Source of the DNA: Spongiactinospora rosea
Lineage (GTDB): Bacteria > Actinomycetota > Actinomycetes > Streptosporangiales > Streptosporangiaceae
NCBI RefSeq assembly: GCF_003315795.1
Contig: NZ_QMEY01000018.1
Location: 1-64,000, forward strand
Direction: 5' to 3'
DNA length: 64,000 nt
In this document: in pieces, positions 16,491 to 25,380 of the stretch
How positions within the stretch are numbered: position 1 is the stretch's first letter
Layout of the letters: each line of letters begins with the position of its first letter
The notes under the pieces: model-generated
Told to the model about the DNA's origin: nothing
The model's database searches: none
What the model saw: only the letters and a program-made list of their open reading frames with translations
Position numbers and translations under genes: made by a program

Positions 16491-16676
16491 TCAGTCGCCG
16501 ACGGCGTCGCGCATCCGCTCGTCGGTCCAGTAGTCGGCCACCTTGGCGGGGTCGCCCTGGTTGTGGACCCCCTCGGCCGCGTCGCCGGACCCGCGGGTCA
16601 GCGCCAGCGCCGCCGCGGCGGCCCCCACGACGGCAAGCACCACGATGGCCGTCACGGTGAGTGTTCTCCTGTTCAC
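16491..16676 (-). CDS. Small single-pass membrane or secreted protein with a YWTxERM motif
   Basis: The 61 residues comprise a basic N-terminus (MNRRT), a hydrophobic segment at about 8-27, and a soluble tail with VADYWTDERMRDAVGD. The same [YF]WTxER[MI] element is found in the propeptide of the secreted protease at 13369, and I know it from N-terminal regions of other actinomycete secreted proteases. It may be a cut-down propeptide-like or inhibitory peptide (inference). The start is GTG; a second GTG at residue 8 has a better AGGAG but would remove the basic residues. Confidence 0.6.
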   Translation of the reverse strand: MNRRTLTVTAIVVLAVVGAAAAALALTRGSGDAAEGVHNQGDPAKVADYWTDERMRDAVGD

Positions 16677-16838
16677 AATTCCATACTACGCCGTCGCCCC
16701 GCCCGGAAACAGCACCCGGCGGCAAAGCCGCCAACCGCCCGCCGCGATTGCCGGAAATACAGTGCGGACTCCTTCTTCCCTCCTGCCTACTGTTGGTGTT
16801 CACGCAGGTCAGCACGGTGGGCCTGGTGAGGAGGACGA

Positions 16839-17009
16839 ATGGACGTGAAGGACCCCGCGCTGCGCGCCGAGCTGGAACGCCGGCTCGCGACGCTGGCGCG
16901 CGACGAGATCGACGACCCGGCCCACGAGCGGCTGTCCCGCGCGGACCTCTGGCTGCTGCTGGCGATCGCCGCCGCGCTCACGCTGGCCGGCTGGGTGATG
17001 GCCGGATGA
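16839..17009 (+). CDS. 56-residue single-pass membrane protein preceding the permease
   Basis: The start ATG follows GAGGAG at close spacing. An amphipathic charged N-terminal helix (residues 5-35, ELERRLATLARDEIDDP) is followed by one transmembrane helix (about 36-54, ADLWLLLAIAAALTLAGWVM). The stop overlaps the permease start (ATGA), so translation is coupled. The arrangement suggests a small accessory subunit of the NCS1 transporter; I know no named family for it. Confidence 0.7.
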   Translation: MDVKDPALRAELERRLATLARDEIDDPAHERLSRADLWLLLAIAAALTLAGWVMAG

Positions 17010-18472
17010 CGACCGACCGCGCCACCAGGATCAATGAGGACGTCACCCGAGAGGCCACCTTCGGCTCGCTGCCGGTGCTCCGCAGCGAGCGGGTCTGGAA
17101 CTTCACCGACTTCACCTGGGTGAACATCGGCCTGGCCATCGCCACCTGGGCGTTCCTGGTCGGCGGGTCCACAGCGGCGCTGGTCGGGTTCCAGAAGGGC
17201 CTGGCCGCCATGATCATCGGTAACGCGATCAGCGTGGCCGTGATGCTGCTGGCCAGCGTCGTGTCCAGCCAGCGCTACGGCGTCGAGCAGTACACGATCC
17301 TGCGCAGCGTGTTCGGCGTCGGCGGGGTCGCGGTGCTCGCGTTCACCGTGGTGCTGTTCACCGAGATGGGCTGGTCGGCGCTGCTCGGGGTGATGTTCGG
17401 CCGGGCCGCCACCCAGGTGTCCAACCAGGTGCTCGGTACCGCCATCGGCCCGAACGCGCTGCTGGTCACCCTGCTCGCGCTGGTGGCCATCGCCGCCGCC
17501 TGGGCGATCCTGGCCAAGGGGCCGCTGACCATGCGGTTCCTGAACCGCGTGGTGGCTCCCGGGCTGGCCGTGCTGACCATCGGCATGATCGTGCTGCTGG
17601 TCGCCCGTACCTCCTGGCCGGAACTGCTGGCCGCCCCGCCGCTCGACCCCTTCCCCGACGAGACGCTCAACTTCGCGCTCGCCGTGGAGTTCAATCTGGG
17701 CGTCGGCCTGTCCTGGTGGCCGGTGATGGGCAGCCTGGCCCGACTCACGGACCGTCCGCGCAGCGCGCTGTGGCCGGGGTACATCGGCCTGTTCGGGGCG
17801 ACCATCGTGGCGCAGGTGGTGGGTATGGCCGCCGCGCTGACCCTCGGCGACTCCGACCCGACGGTGTGGATGATCCCGCTCGGCGGTCCATGGCTGGGGG
17901 TGCTGGCGCTGGTGTTCATCGCGTTCGCCAACCTGACCAGCCTCACCTCGATCGTCTACTCGACGTGCCTGGCGCTGCGCCAGGCGGGCGGCAACCTGCT
18001 CAACCGCATCCGCTGGGAGTGGCTGACCGGCGCGTTCTTCCTGCTACCGGCGATCATCAGCTTCTGGCCGAGCCTGCTGTACGACGGGTTCCTGGTGTTC
18101 GTCACCTGGAGCGGGGCGTTCCTGGCGGCGATCTGCGGCACGGTCATCGCCGACTACTTCGTGCTGCGCGGCCAGCGGCTCGACCTGCGCGGCCTGTACG
18201 AGCCGGGCCCGGCCAGCCCGTACCACTTCACCGGCGGCTTCAACCTCGCCGGCCTGGCCTCCACCGCGCTCGGCGCCGTCACCTACGTCACCCTCTACAA
18301 CCCGCAGACGCTGGCCACCCAGCCCGCGTTCAACGTGCTGACCGCGTCCATCCCCGCGATCGTCGTCTCCGGGCTGGTCCACCTGGGCCTGTCCCACGTG
18401 CTCAACAAGAGCCAGGGCGGCTACGCCGCCGTACGCCCGGCGGCCGTGCGCACGACAGCCGAGGAGTCCTGA
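17006..18472 (+). CDS. NCS1-family cytosine/purine-type permease
   Basis: This 488-residue protein has about twelve transmembrane helices. It shows the NCS1 N-terminal signature (LRSERVWNFTDFTWVNIGLAIATWAFLVGG) and the FGVGG and EFNLGVGLSWWPVMG segments of helices 3 and 6 that line the substrate site. Family members import cytosine, purines, hydantoins, allantoin or vitamin B6 with Na+ or H+. Downstream dehydrogenase, nitrilase and PucR genes make an N-heterocycle or nitrogen-rich catabolite the likely cargo (inference). TGATG overlap couples it to the dehydrogenase. Confidence 0.92.
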   Translation: MTTDRATRINEDVTREATFGSLPVLRSERVWNFTDFTWVNIGLAIATWAFLVGGSTAALVGFQKGLAAMIIGNAISVAVMLLASVVSSQRYGVEQYTILRSVFGVGGVAVLAFTVVLFTEMGWSALLGVMFGRAATQVSNQVLGTAIGPNALLVTLLALVAIAAAWAILAKGPLTMRFLNRVVAPGLAVLTIGMIVLLVARTSWPELLAAPPLDPFPDETLNFALAVEFNLGVGLSWWPVMGSLARLTDRPRSALWPGYIGLFGATIVAQVVGMAAALTLGDSDPTVWMIPLGGPWLGVLALVFIAFANLTSLTSIVYSTCLALRQAGGNLLNRIRWEWLTGAFFLLPAIISFWPSLLYDGFLVFVTWSGAFLAAICGTVIADYFVLRGQRLDLRGLYEPGPASPYHFTGGFNLAGLASTALGAVTYVTLYNPQTLATQPAFNVLTASIPAIVVSGLVHLGLSHVLNKSQGGYAAVRPAAVRTTAEES

Positions 18473-19575
18473 TGCCCCGTACCGCGATGGCCGCCGTCCA
18501 CGACGGCGACGGCAGTGAGCTGAAGGTCCGCGAGGTGACCGTGGACGATCCCGGCCCGGGGGAGGTGCTGGTACGGCTGGGCGCGTCCGGTGTGTGCGGC
18601 TCTGACCGGCATGTGATCGACGGCGAGTGGACGCTGCCCACGCCCACCGTGCTCGGTCACGAGGGCGCGGGCGTCGTCGAGGCGGTCGGCGCGGGCGTGA
18701 CCGACGTGGCCCCCGGCGACAACGTGATCCTGTCCTGGTGTTACCCGTGCCGCCGCTGCCGGGCCTGCGCCGCGGGCAAGGCGTGGGCCTGCACCGGCAC
18801 CCGCTCCGGCGAGTGCCTGCTGCCGGACGGCGGCACCCGGCTCAGCGACGAGAACGGCATGGTCTACCCCTACCTGGCGGTGGGCACGATGAGCGAGTAC
18901 ACGGTCGTGCCGGAGTCGGCCGCGGTACGCGTGCCCGCCGAGGTCCCCTTCGACGTGGCCAGCCTGATCGGCTGCTCGATCGCCACGGGGGTGGGCGCGG
19001 TCGTGAACAACGCGCGCGTGCCCGCGGGCGCGTCGGCCGCGGTCGTCGGCTGCGGCGGCGTCGGGCTGGCCGTCGTGATGGGGCTGACTCTGGCCGGGGC
19101 GTACCCGATCATCGCGGTGGACACCGCGGAGGAGAAGCTGGCCGCGGCCCGTTCGTTCGGCGCGACCCACACCGTGCGGGCCGACAAGGAGCCGGTGGCC
19201 ACCGTGGTCGGGGAGATCACCGGCGGCGGGGCCGACCACGCCTTCGAGGTGATCGGCCGGGTCGAGACCATCGAGACGCTGCCGTCGCTGCTCGCCCCCG
19301 GCGGTGTCGGCGTGCTGGTCGGGCTGCCCCCGGAGGGCGCGCGGGCCGGGATCGACGTACTGGAGCTGGCCGAGGCGGGCAAGACCCTGGTCGGCTCCAA
19401 CTACGGCGGCGCGGTCCCCAGCCTGGACTTCCCCAGGCTGGCCGACCTCTACCTGGCCGGACGGCTGCCGCTGGACTCGCTCATCTCCCACCGGATCAGG
19501 CTGGACGAGGTCAACGACGCCTTCGACGCGATGCGGGCGGGCACCCGCACGCGCAGCGTCATCGTTTTCGAGTAG
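18472..19575 (+). CDS. Zinc-dependent medium-chain alcohol dehydrogenase
   Basis: This 367-residue MDR enzyme is NAD(P)-dependent. The catalytic zinc site is Cys in SGVCGSDRH and the GHEGAGVVE histidine-glutamate. The structural zinc lobe is unusual in spacing (CYPCRRCRACAAGKAWAC). The Rossmann motif is GCGGVGLAVV. The layout resembles class III/aryl alcohol dehydrogenases (NDMA- or mycothiol-dependent type). It would oxidise an alcohol or thiol-adduct intermediate. GAGGAG precedes the ATG, whose first base is the last base of the permease stop. Confidence 0.9.
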   Translation: MPRTAMAAVHDGDGSELKVREVTVDDPGPGEVLVRLGASGVCGSDRHVIDGEWTLPTPTVLGHEGAGVVEAVGAGVTDVAPGDNVILSWCYPCRRCRACAAGKAWACTGTRSGECLLPDGGTRLSDENGMVYPYLAVGTMSEYTVVPESAAVRVPAEVPFDVASLIGCSIATGVGAVVNNARVPAGASAAVVGCGGVGLAVVMGLTLAGAYPIIAVDTAEEKLAAARSFGATHTVRADKEPVATVVGEITGGGADHAFEVIGRVETIETLPSLLAPGGVGVLVGLPPEGARAGIDVLELAEAGKTLVGSNYGGAVPSLDFPRLADLYLAGRLPLDSLISHRIRLDEVNDAFDAMRAGTRTRSVIVFE

Positions 19576-19596
19576 TTCGCGTAGAAAGGGGCGCGG

Positions 19597-21228
19597 GTGA
19601 GGGTCACCGTCGGCGCGGTCCAGCTCGTTTCGGCGCACGGCGACGTCGCCGCCAACCTCGCGGCGATCGAGGAGCTGGCCGCCGCCGCCGCGCGGGACGG
19701 CGCGCGCGTGATCGTGACGCCCGAGATGGCGCTGACCGGCTACCTGTGGCCGGACGACGAGGCGGTACGCGGGTTCGCCGAACCGGTGGACGGCCCTTCG
19801 GTACGGCGGCTGGCCGCGGGGCTCTGCCGTACGACGGGCGCGTACCTGCTGCTCGGCATGCCCGAGCTGGACCCTGACCACGGCACCCTGCACAACGCCT
19901 GCGTGCTGATCGGCCCGGACGGGCCGGTCGGGAGCCACCGCAAGGCCCAGCCGTTCGCGCCCGACCCGCGCTGGGCGGTGGACGGGCACCTGCCGCCGCC
20001 GCTGTGGGACACGCCCGCGGGCCGGATCGCCCCGCTGATCTGCGCCGACGTGGACCATCCCGAGTCGGCCCGGTACGCGGCGCTGCGCGGCGCGCAGTGG
20101 CTCGCGCTGCCCACCGGCTGGGTGGACGAGGCCGCGCCGAGCGCCACCTGGCGGCTGCGGGCCTGGGAGAACGGCCTGCCGGTGGTCGCGGCCGACCTCG
20201 CCGGGGCCGAGTCCATCGAGGGCGAGGAGGTCCAATTCAGCGGCGGAACGTGCGTACTGGACCACACGGGGGCGGTCCTGGCCGCGCTGGACGACGGCCC
20301 CGGCCACGTCACCGCCACCCTGGACCTGCCGGCCGCCGCCGAGGCCCGGCGGACCCGGCTGGCCGCTCGCCGCCCGGCCGAGTACCGCCCGCTGGCGCTG
20401 TCCACCACCTGGCCGCGCGAGACGCCCGATGGCCCGGAATCAGTGACCGTGGCCGTATTGTCCGGCGACGAGCTGCCCGCCCCGCCGCCCGGTGCCGAAC
20501 TGGCCGTACTGCCCGCGTTCCACCTGACCGGCGGGACACCAGAACCGCAGCGGGCGGAAGAGGCGCTGCGGACGCTCACCGGCTGGTGCGCCGCGCACGG
20601 CTGCGACGCGGTGACCGCGCTGGCCGTACCCGGGACGGACGGCCGCCCCCGGTACGCGGTCACCCTGATCACCCCCGACGGCGAGGCCGCCCGCCACGAG
20701 GCCACCCACCTCGGCCCGCACGCCGCCTGGGCCGTGCCGGGGGAGCGCGCGACCAGGCCGGTGACCCGCCCGTGGGGCCGTCTCGGGCTGCTCGCGGGCG
20801 AGGAGTTGGTGGCGTTCGAGCCGTCCAGGGTGCTCGCCGTACTCGGCGCGGACGTCCTCGCCGCGCCCGCCGCCGCGCTGGACTGGCCGCACCCGGCCCC
20901 CTTCGCCGGGACCCGGGTGCCGCTCGAACCGGCCGCGCTGCGCCGTCCCGACCCCTGGTTCGCGCACCCGGCGCGGCTGCGCGCGGGCGACTCCCACGTG
21001 TGGATCGCGCTCGCCGCGACCGGCCGCGTGCCCGGCGGAATCTTCGCCCCCGACCACGTGGCCGTGCCTCGGGAAGAGGCTCTGACCAGCGAGATAGGCT
21101 GGACAGTGCGGCGGTGCCAGGTGCGGGGGGCGCGGGGCATGGGGGCCGTGTGCGCGGCCAAGCCGCAGCTCGCGCGCCGCCGTACCGACCTGTTCGGCAG
21201 GGAGATGCTGCACGGCCCGCGGGACTGA
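19597..21228 (+). CDS. Tandem nitrilase-superfamily hydrolase with a degenerate second domain
   Basis: This is a 543-residue protein. Domain 1 (1 to about 260) is a carbon-nitrogen hydrolase with the full Glu-Lys-Cys triad: Glu in TPEMALTGY, Lys in SHRKAQPF, Cys in PLICADVDHPE. Domain 2 (about 275-530) has the same strand order (AVLPAFHLTGG, then the HEATHLG region, then GLLAGEELVAFE), but each catalytic position is replaced, so it appears inactive and structural or regulatory. Substrates in the family are amides, nitriles and N-carbamoyl compounds. The GTG start has GAAAGGG upstream and lies 21 bp after the dehydrogenase. Confidence 0.85.
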   Translation: MRVTVGAVQLVSAHGDVAANLAAIEELAAAAARDGARVIVTPEMALTGYLWPDDEAVRGFAEPVDGPSVRRLAAGLCRTTGAYLLLGMPELDPDHGTLHNACVLIGPDGPVGSHRKAQPFAPDPRWAVDGHLPPPLWDTPAGRIAPLICADVDHPESARYAALRGAQWLALPTGWVDEAAPSATWRLRAWENGLPVVAADLAGAESIEGEEVQFSGGTCVLDHTGAVLAALDDGPGHVTATLDLPAAAEARRTRLAARRPAEYRPLALSTTWPRETPDGPESVTVAVLSGDELPAPPPGAELAVLPAFHLTGGTPEPQRAEEALRTLTGWCAAHGCDAVTALAVPGTDGRPRYAVTLITPDGEAARHEATHLGPHAAWAVPGERATRPVTRPWGRLGLLAGEELVAFEPSRVLAVLGADVLAAPAAALDWPHPAPFAGTRVPLEPAALRRPDPWFAHPARLRAGDSHVWIALAATGRVPGGIFAPDHVAVPREEALTSEIGWTVRRCQVRGARGMGAVCAAKPQLARRRTDLFGREMLHGPRD

Positions 21229-21261
21229 GCCCGGCAGGGCCCGGCGGGGGACGGAGAGGCC

Positions 21262-22722
21262 ATGGCGGTGACGATCCGGCGGCTCGTCGCCGACGCACGG
21301 CTCGGGCTGCGGGTGGTGTTCGGGCACGAGGGGCTCGACCAGCCGGTGCGCTGGGTCGTGGTCTCCGAGCTGCCCGACCCCGCCCCCTGGCTGGACGGCG
21401 CGGAGCTGCTGCTGACCAGCGGCATGTGGCTGCGCGAGGAAGAGGACCCGCGCCGGGCCGCCGAGGCGTGGGCGGGCCGGCTGGTCGAGGCGGGGGCGCG
21501 GGCCGTGGGCTTCGGGCTGGACCCGTGGTTCGCGCAGATCCCCGCCGAGATCGTCAACGCGACCCGGCGGTGGCGGCTGACGCTCATCGAGGTGCCCGCC
21601 CGCACGCCGTTCGTGGCGATCGACCGGGCCGTCGCCGACCTGAACGCCGCCGAGACCCGCCGCGAGGCCGAGCAGGGCAGGCGGGTGCAGCAGCGGCTGG
21701 CCGAGGCCGGGCGTTCCGGACGGCAGGCGGTGGCCGAACGGCTGGCCAGGGAACTGCACGGCTGGGCCGTGCTACTGGACGCGGGCCACCAGGTGGCGCT
21801 GCGCGCCCCCGCCGACGCGGGCCCCGACGACGGCGTCCTCGCCGCCCTGGCCCGGCGCGGCGACGAGGCCGGACGGCACGCGCTGCACGAGGAGATCGAC
21901 GGCGTGGCCGTCACCGCGGTCCCGCTCGGCCTGGCCAGAGAGCGGCGCGGCACGCTCTGCGTGGGCTCGCCCACCGTGGGGGACCGGCCGATGTGGAGCG
22001 CGGGCGTGATCGGCACCGCCGCCGCGCTGCTGACCGTCCTCGATCGCGGCGGCGAACGCGAACTGCGCGGCGTCGTCGCCGAACTCCTCGCCGAGGGCGA
22101 CCTGCGCTCCGCCGAACGCGTGGCGGGCGTCGCCGACGTGCCGCTGCCCACGCGGTTCGTCGCGGTCGCGCTCACCGGGCAGGGTCACCGCCGCGCGGCC
22201 ACCAAGCTGGTCGCCGCCGGGGGCTGGCCCGTCGTGGAACACAACTTCGAGTCGGTGGTGCTGGTCACCCCCGGTTTCAGCGAGGAACGCCTGCTGGCCC
22301 TCCTGGCGGACGGCCGGGCCGGGCTGTCCACCGGCCGCGCCCCCGAGCAGGCCGTCACCGCGATCCGCGAGGCCCGCCAGGCCGCGCAGCTGACCGGCCC
22401 CGGCCGGATGGTGGTCCGGTACGCCGACACCCCCTCCATGGAGCTGGACCGGCTGCTCACCTCACCGGCGGCCGAGCGCTTCGCCGAAGCCCTGCTCACC
22501 CCCGTCACCGAGGCCCCCGACGGCGACGTGCTGATCGCCGCCGCCCGCCACTGGGTCGCCGCCAACCACCACTGGGACCCGGCGGCCACCGCCGCGGGCG
22601 TTCACCGCGAGACGCTGCGCGCCCGGCTGCGCCGCCTGGCCGCGCTCGCCGGACTCGACCTTGACCAGGCCACCGACCGTCTCGCGCTCTCGCTGGCCCT
22701 CACCGTCGGCCGCTTCCGCTGA
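21262..22722 (+). CDS. PucR-family transcriptional regulator
   Basis: This 486-residue protein carries the N-terminal PucR domain (residues about 5-125, VVFGHEGLDQPVRWVVVSELPDPAPWLDGAELLLTSG), a coiled linker, a central GGDEF-like/CdaR region, and the C-terminal HTH_30 (about 415-475, ARHWVAANHHWDPAATAAGVHRETLRARLRRL). PucR proteins activate purine and other nitrogen-compound catabolic operons. It sits at the end of the permease-dehydrogenase-nitrilase run and is the obvious regulator of it. The ATG at 21262 has GGAGAGG upstream. Confidence 0.92.
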   Translation: MAVTIRRLVADARLGLRVVFGHEGLDQPVRWVVVSELPDPAPWLDGAELLLTSGMWLREEEDPRRAAEAWAGRLVEAGARAVGFGLDPWFAQIPAEIVNATRRWRLTLIEVPARTPFVAIDRAVADLNAAETRREAEQGRRVQQRLAEAGRSGRQAVAERLARELHGWAVLLDAGHQVALRAPADAGPDDGVLAALARRGDEAGRHALHEEIDGVAVTAVPLGLARERRGTLCVGSPTVGDRPMWSAGVIGTAAALLTVLDRGGERELRGVVAELLAEGDLRSAERVAGVADVPLPTRFVAVALTGQGHRRAATKLVAAGGWPVVEHNFESVVLVTPGFSEERLLALLADGRAGLSTGRAPEQAVTAIREARQAAQLTGPGRMVVRYADTPSMELDRLLTSPAAERFAEALLTPVTEAPDGDVLIAAARHWVAANHHWDPAATAAGVHRETLRARLRRLAALAGLDLDQATDRLALSLALTVGRFR

Positions 22723-22769
22723 TGTTTCGCGGCCTCGCTGAGGGAAGTGGGAGGCCCTGGGAGGTGCGG

Positions 22770-23528
22770 ATGCAGCGGCGGGAGGTCGTGGTAGACGGGG
22801 CACGGATGGTCGGATGGCGGGCCGGGCACGCCGCCGGGATGCCGGTGGTGTGCGTACACGGGGCGGGGGTGTCCAGCAGGGAGCTCCGGCCGCTGGTGGC
22901 GGCGCTCGGCGGCGCGGTGCGCGCGTGGACGGTGGACCTGCCGGGGTTCGGGCAGAGCGGCAAGCCGTCCCGGCCGCTTGAGCTGGTCGGGCTGTCCGAC
23001 GCGCTGGCGGGCTGGATGGCGGCCGAGGAGATCTCCGGCGCGTGCCTGGTGGGCTGCTCGTTCGGCTGCCAGCTCGCGGTGGACGTGGCGGTGCGCCACC
23101 CCGAACTGGCCGGAGCGCTGGTACTGGCCGGGCCGACGGTGGACGCGGCGGCGCGGTCCTGGCCGAAACTGGTGTGGCGGTGGGCGCGCAACTCCGTGCG
23201 CGAGGACCCGCGGATGGCGCCGCTGAACATCGCCGACTACCGCGACGCGGGGATGCGCCGGGTGCTGTCCAGCTTCGCCACCGCGATGCGCGACCGGATC
23301 GAGGACAAGCTCCCGTACGTGGGCGTGCCCGCGCTGGTCGTGCGCGGCGAGTACGACCGGCTGGTGCCCAGGGAGTGGGCCGAGGAGGTCACCCGGAAGC
23401 TGCCGCGCGGGCGGCTGGTGGTGCTGCCCGGCCTGCCGCACATGATCCCGTTCAAGGACCCGGGCGCGCTGGTCCCGCTGATCGCCCAGCTGGTGCGGGA
23501 CGGCGTTCCGGTGGTGCGGCATGGCTAG
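22770..23528 (+). CDS. Alpha/beta hydrolase
   Basis: The 252-residue enzyme has the oxyanion HGAGVS strand, nucleophile elbow GCSFG (Ser), acid Asp in RGEYDRLVP and His in GLPHMIPF, a complete triad. It resembles esterase or C-C hydrolases of the 2-hydroxymuconate type in size, but the substrate is not evident. The ATG at 22770 follows GGGAGG. The last 8 bp overlap the next gene, indicating coupled translation. Confidence 0.88.
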   Translation: MQRREVVVDGARMVGWRAGHAAGMPVVCVHGAGVSSRELRPLVAALGGAVRAWTVDLPGFGQSGKPSRPLELVGLSDALAGWMAAEEISGACLVGCSFGCQLAVDVAVRHPELAGALVLAGPTVDAAARSWPKLVWRWARNSVREDPRMAPLNIADYRDAGMRRVLSSFATAMRDRIEDKLPYVGVPALVVRGEYDRLVPREWAEEVTRKLPRGRLVVLPGLPHMIPFKDPGALVPLIAQLVRDGVPVVRHG

Positions 23529-24903
23529 GTACGTCGCGTCGTTCGACTCGGCCACCGGCATGCTCCGCGCCCTCTCCCGCTACCTGCGCGGCATGGACGT
23601 GCCGATGCTCGGCCAGCTTCCCGGGCCGGTGGAGCCGCTGGCGTCCGGGCTGCTCGGCGCGGCCAACCGGCTGCCCAGGCGGATGGCCGAACGCGCGTAC
23701 GCCACGGCCGGCTGGACCGAGGCCAGCTCCCCGGAAAGGCTCGCCAAGCTGCGGGCCGGCGACCTCGCCGAATGGGTGGTGCGGCACTATCCGCCGCGGC
23801 GCTATCCGGTGATCTTCGTGGGTTCGGCGTCCGGGGCGCTGGTCCACCTGGCCGCCGCGCTCGGCGCGGCCTGGCTGCCGCAGACCCTGCTGCTGCCCGT
23901 ACGGCAGCGCGGCGTCCACCCCGACGCGCCCGCCGACGGCCTGCGCCACTGCCGCGCCGCCGGGGAGGCCATGCTGGACGCCAACCCCGACCTGCGGCTG
24001 CACCACATGCACGACGCCGCCCAGGACCGGCTGATGATCGCCGGAATGGCCTACTTCCGGGTCAAGTGGCGCCGGCTGCCCGCCGCGTACCGGAAATTCA
24101 TCCGCGAACGGCTGGCCCCCGGCGGCACGCTCGTCGTCTCCGACTGCGGCCTGCGCTGGCCGACCACCCGGATCACCGACCGGTACGTCTTCCAGCACGG
24201 CGCGCTCGGCGGCCTGTCGCCCGGCGAGTATCGCGAGGGCGGCCCGAAGGTCGCCGACTACCTGGCCGAGCACGGCTCGCCGTACCGGAGCTGGGACGCC
24301 CCCGAGCCGGACGGCGAGAGCCCCGAGGCCGAATGGGGTTTTGCCCCCGAACTCCTCGGCGACCTGCGCATGGCCGCGCCCCCGGGGGCACAGGTGGCCC
24401 GGCTCGGCTTCGCCGACCCCGAGGCGCTGAGCCCGGCCGTGGCCGACCTCTACCGGGCGTGGTACGAGCGGCGCGGGGTCCCGGCGACCCGGCTGCTCGC
24501 CGAGTCGTTCGTGCTGGTCGAGCCGTGGTGGACGCTGCGCACCGGCTCGGTGCCCTATTGGATGACCTTCAACGCCGAGTCCTCGCGCCGGGCGCTGGCC
24601 GCCTACCTGGACGGCGGCGAGCCGTACGACGAGATCCGGCTGACGCTCTTCAGCCACGGCGTGCGCTCGCCGGGGGTGGCCCCGATCGCCGCGTGGCGGG
24701 AGGTGCTGGAGCGGGCCAGGAAGATCGGGGTGTTCGCCGGGGTGGACCCGCGGGCCTTCCCCCGGGACTTCGCGGTGCTGGCCCGCACCCACCGCGATCT
24801 GTCGCGGGTGCGGACGACCTACCCGATGCCGCTGCCGATGCCCCTCGGCGAGGCCGAGACCTGGCTCACCGGACGCCCCGACCTCCAGTGGGTCACACTG
24901 TGA
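23521..24903 (+). CDS. Conserved protein of unknown function, coupled to the hydrolase
   Basis: I do not recognise a named family for this 460-residue protein. It has a middle segment with a Rossmann-like start (RRYPVIFVGSASGALVHLAAALGAAWLPQ), a helix with DANPDLRLHHMHDAAQDRLMIAGMAYFRVKW, and RERLAPGGTLVVSDCGLRWP, which reads like the later strands of a SAM-dependent methyltransferase. No glycine-rich SAM motif with an acidic residue is clear. No signal peptide or membrane helix is seen. It overlaps the hydrolase by 8 bp, so the two probably work on one pathway. Confidence 0.7.
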   Translation: MARYVASFDSATGMLRALSRYLRGMDVPMLGQLPGPVEPLASGLLGAANRLPRRMAERAYATAGWTEASSPERLAKLRAGDLAEWVVRHYPPRRYPVIFVGSASGALVHLAAALGAAWLPQTLLLPVRQRGVHPDAPADGLRHCRAAGEAMLDANPDLRLHHMHDAAQDRLMIAGMAYFRVKWRRLPAAYRKFIRERLAPGGTLVVSDCGLRWPTTRITDRYVFQHGALGGLSPGEYREGGPKVADYLAEHGSPYRSWDAPEPDGESPEAEWGFAPELLGDLRMAAPPGAQVARLGFADPEALSPAVADLYRAWYERRGVPATRLLAESFVLVEPWWTLRTGSVPYWMTFNAESSRRALAAYLDGGEPYDEIRLTLFSHGVRSPGVAPIAAWREVLERARKIGVFAGVDPRAFPRDFAVLARTHRDLSRVRTTYPMPLPMPLGEAETWLTGRPDLQWVTL

Positions 24904-25339
24904 CCGACGCCGTGTCCTTCGCCTGGGGCGTGGCCACGCGGATCGCGTCGGCCGGGGTGCGCTCGCGCACGTCGTCGGCGCGGATGGTGATCACCGCGGG
25001 CGGCCCGCCCAGGTCGCCGTAGCGGGCGGTGACGGCCGGGACGATCGCCGCGCGCGCGGCGGCGGTCACCTCCCTGGCCGTGAGGCCGGGACCGGCCGCG
25101 GAAAGGAAGCCGAGCAGGGCCGCGAAGCGCAACTCCTCGGCCGCGGGCGGCGGGGCCCCCGGCGGGGCGGGACGCCCCAGCCAGAAGACCCCGCCGTGCA
25201 GGTGGCCCGGGAAGGTCGTGCCGCCACCCGCGGGGAGCGCGCGCACCGCGCCGGCCAGCAACTCGCCGAACTCGGTCAGCTCGGCCTGCGCCGGCAGGTC
25301 GGTCGTGATCAGCAGCGGAACGATGTGCGCACTCAGCAT
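24893..25339 (-). CDS. Hypothetical protein
   Basis: This 148-residue protein starts at an ATG preceded by GGAGG at about 7 nt. It contains a Gly/Pro-rich central part (LHGGVFWLGRPAPPGAPPP), an alanine-rich helical part, and ends in RADDVRERTPADAIRVATPQAK. No signal peptide, membrane segment or known motif is seen. Its end overlaps the converging upstream gene by 11 bp. The family is not recognised. Confidence 0.55.
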   Translation of the reverse strand: MLSAHIVPLLITTDLPAQAELTEFGELLAGAVRALPAGGGTTFPGHLHGGVFWLGRPAPPGAPPPAAEELRFAALLGFLSAAGPGLTAREVTAAARAAIVPAVTARYGDLGGPPAVITIRADDVRERTPADAIRVATPQAKDTASVTV

Positions 25340-25380
25340 CGGCAGCCTCCCGGGCCTCCCTGTCCTACTGAACGGCCATG

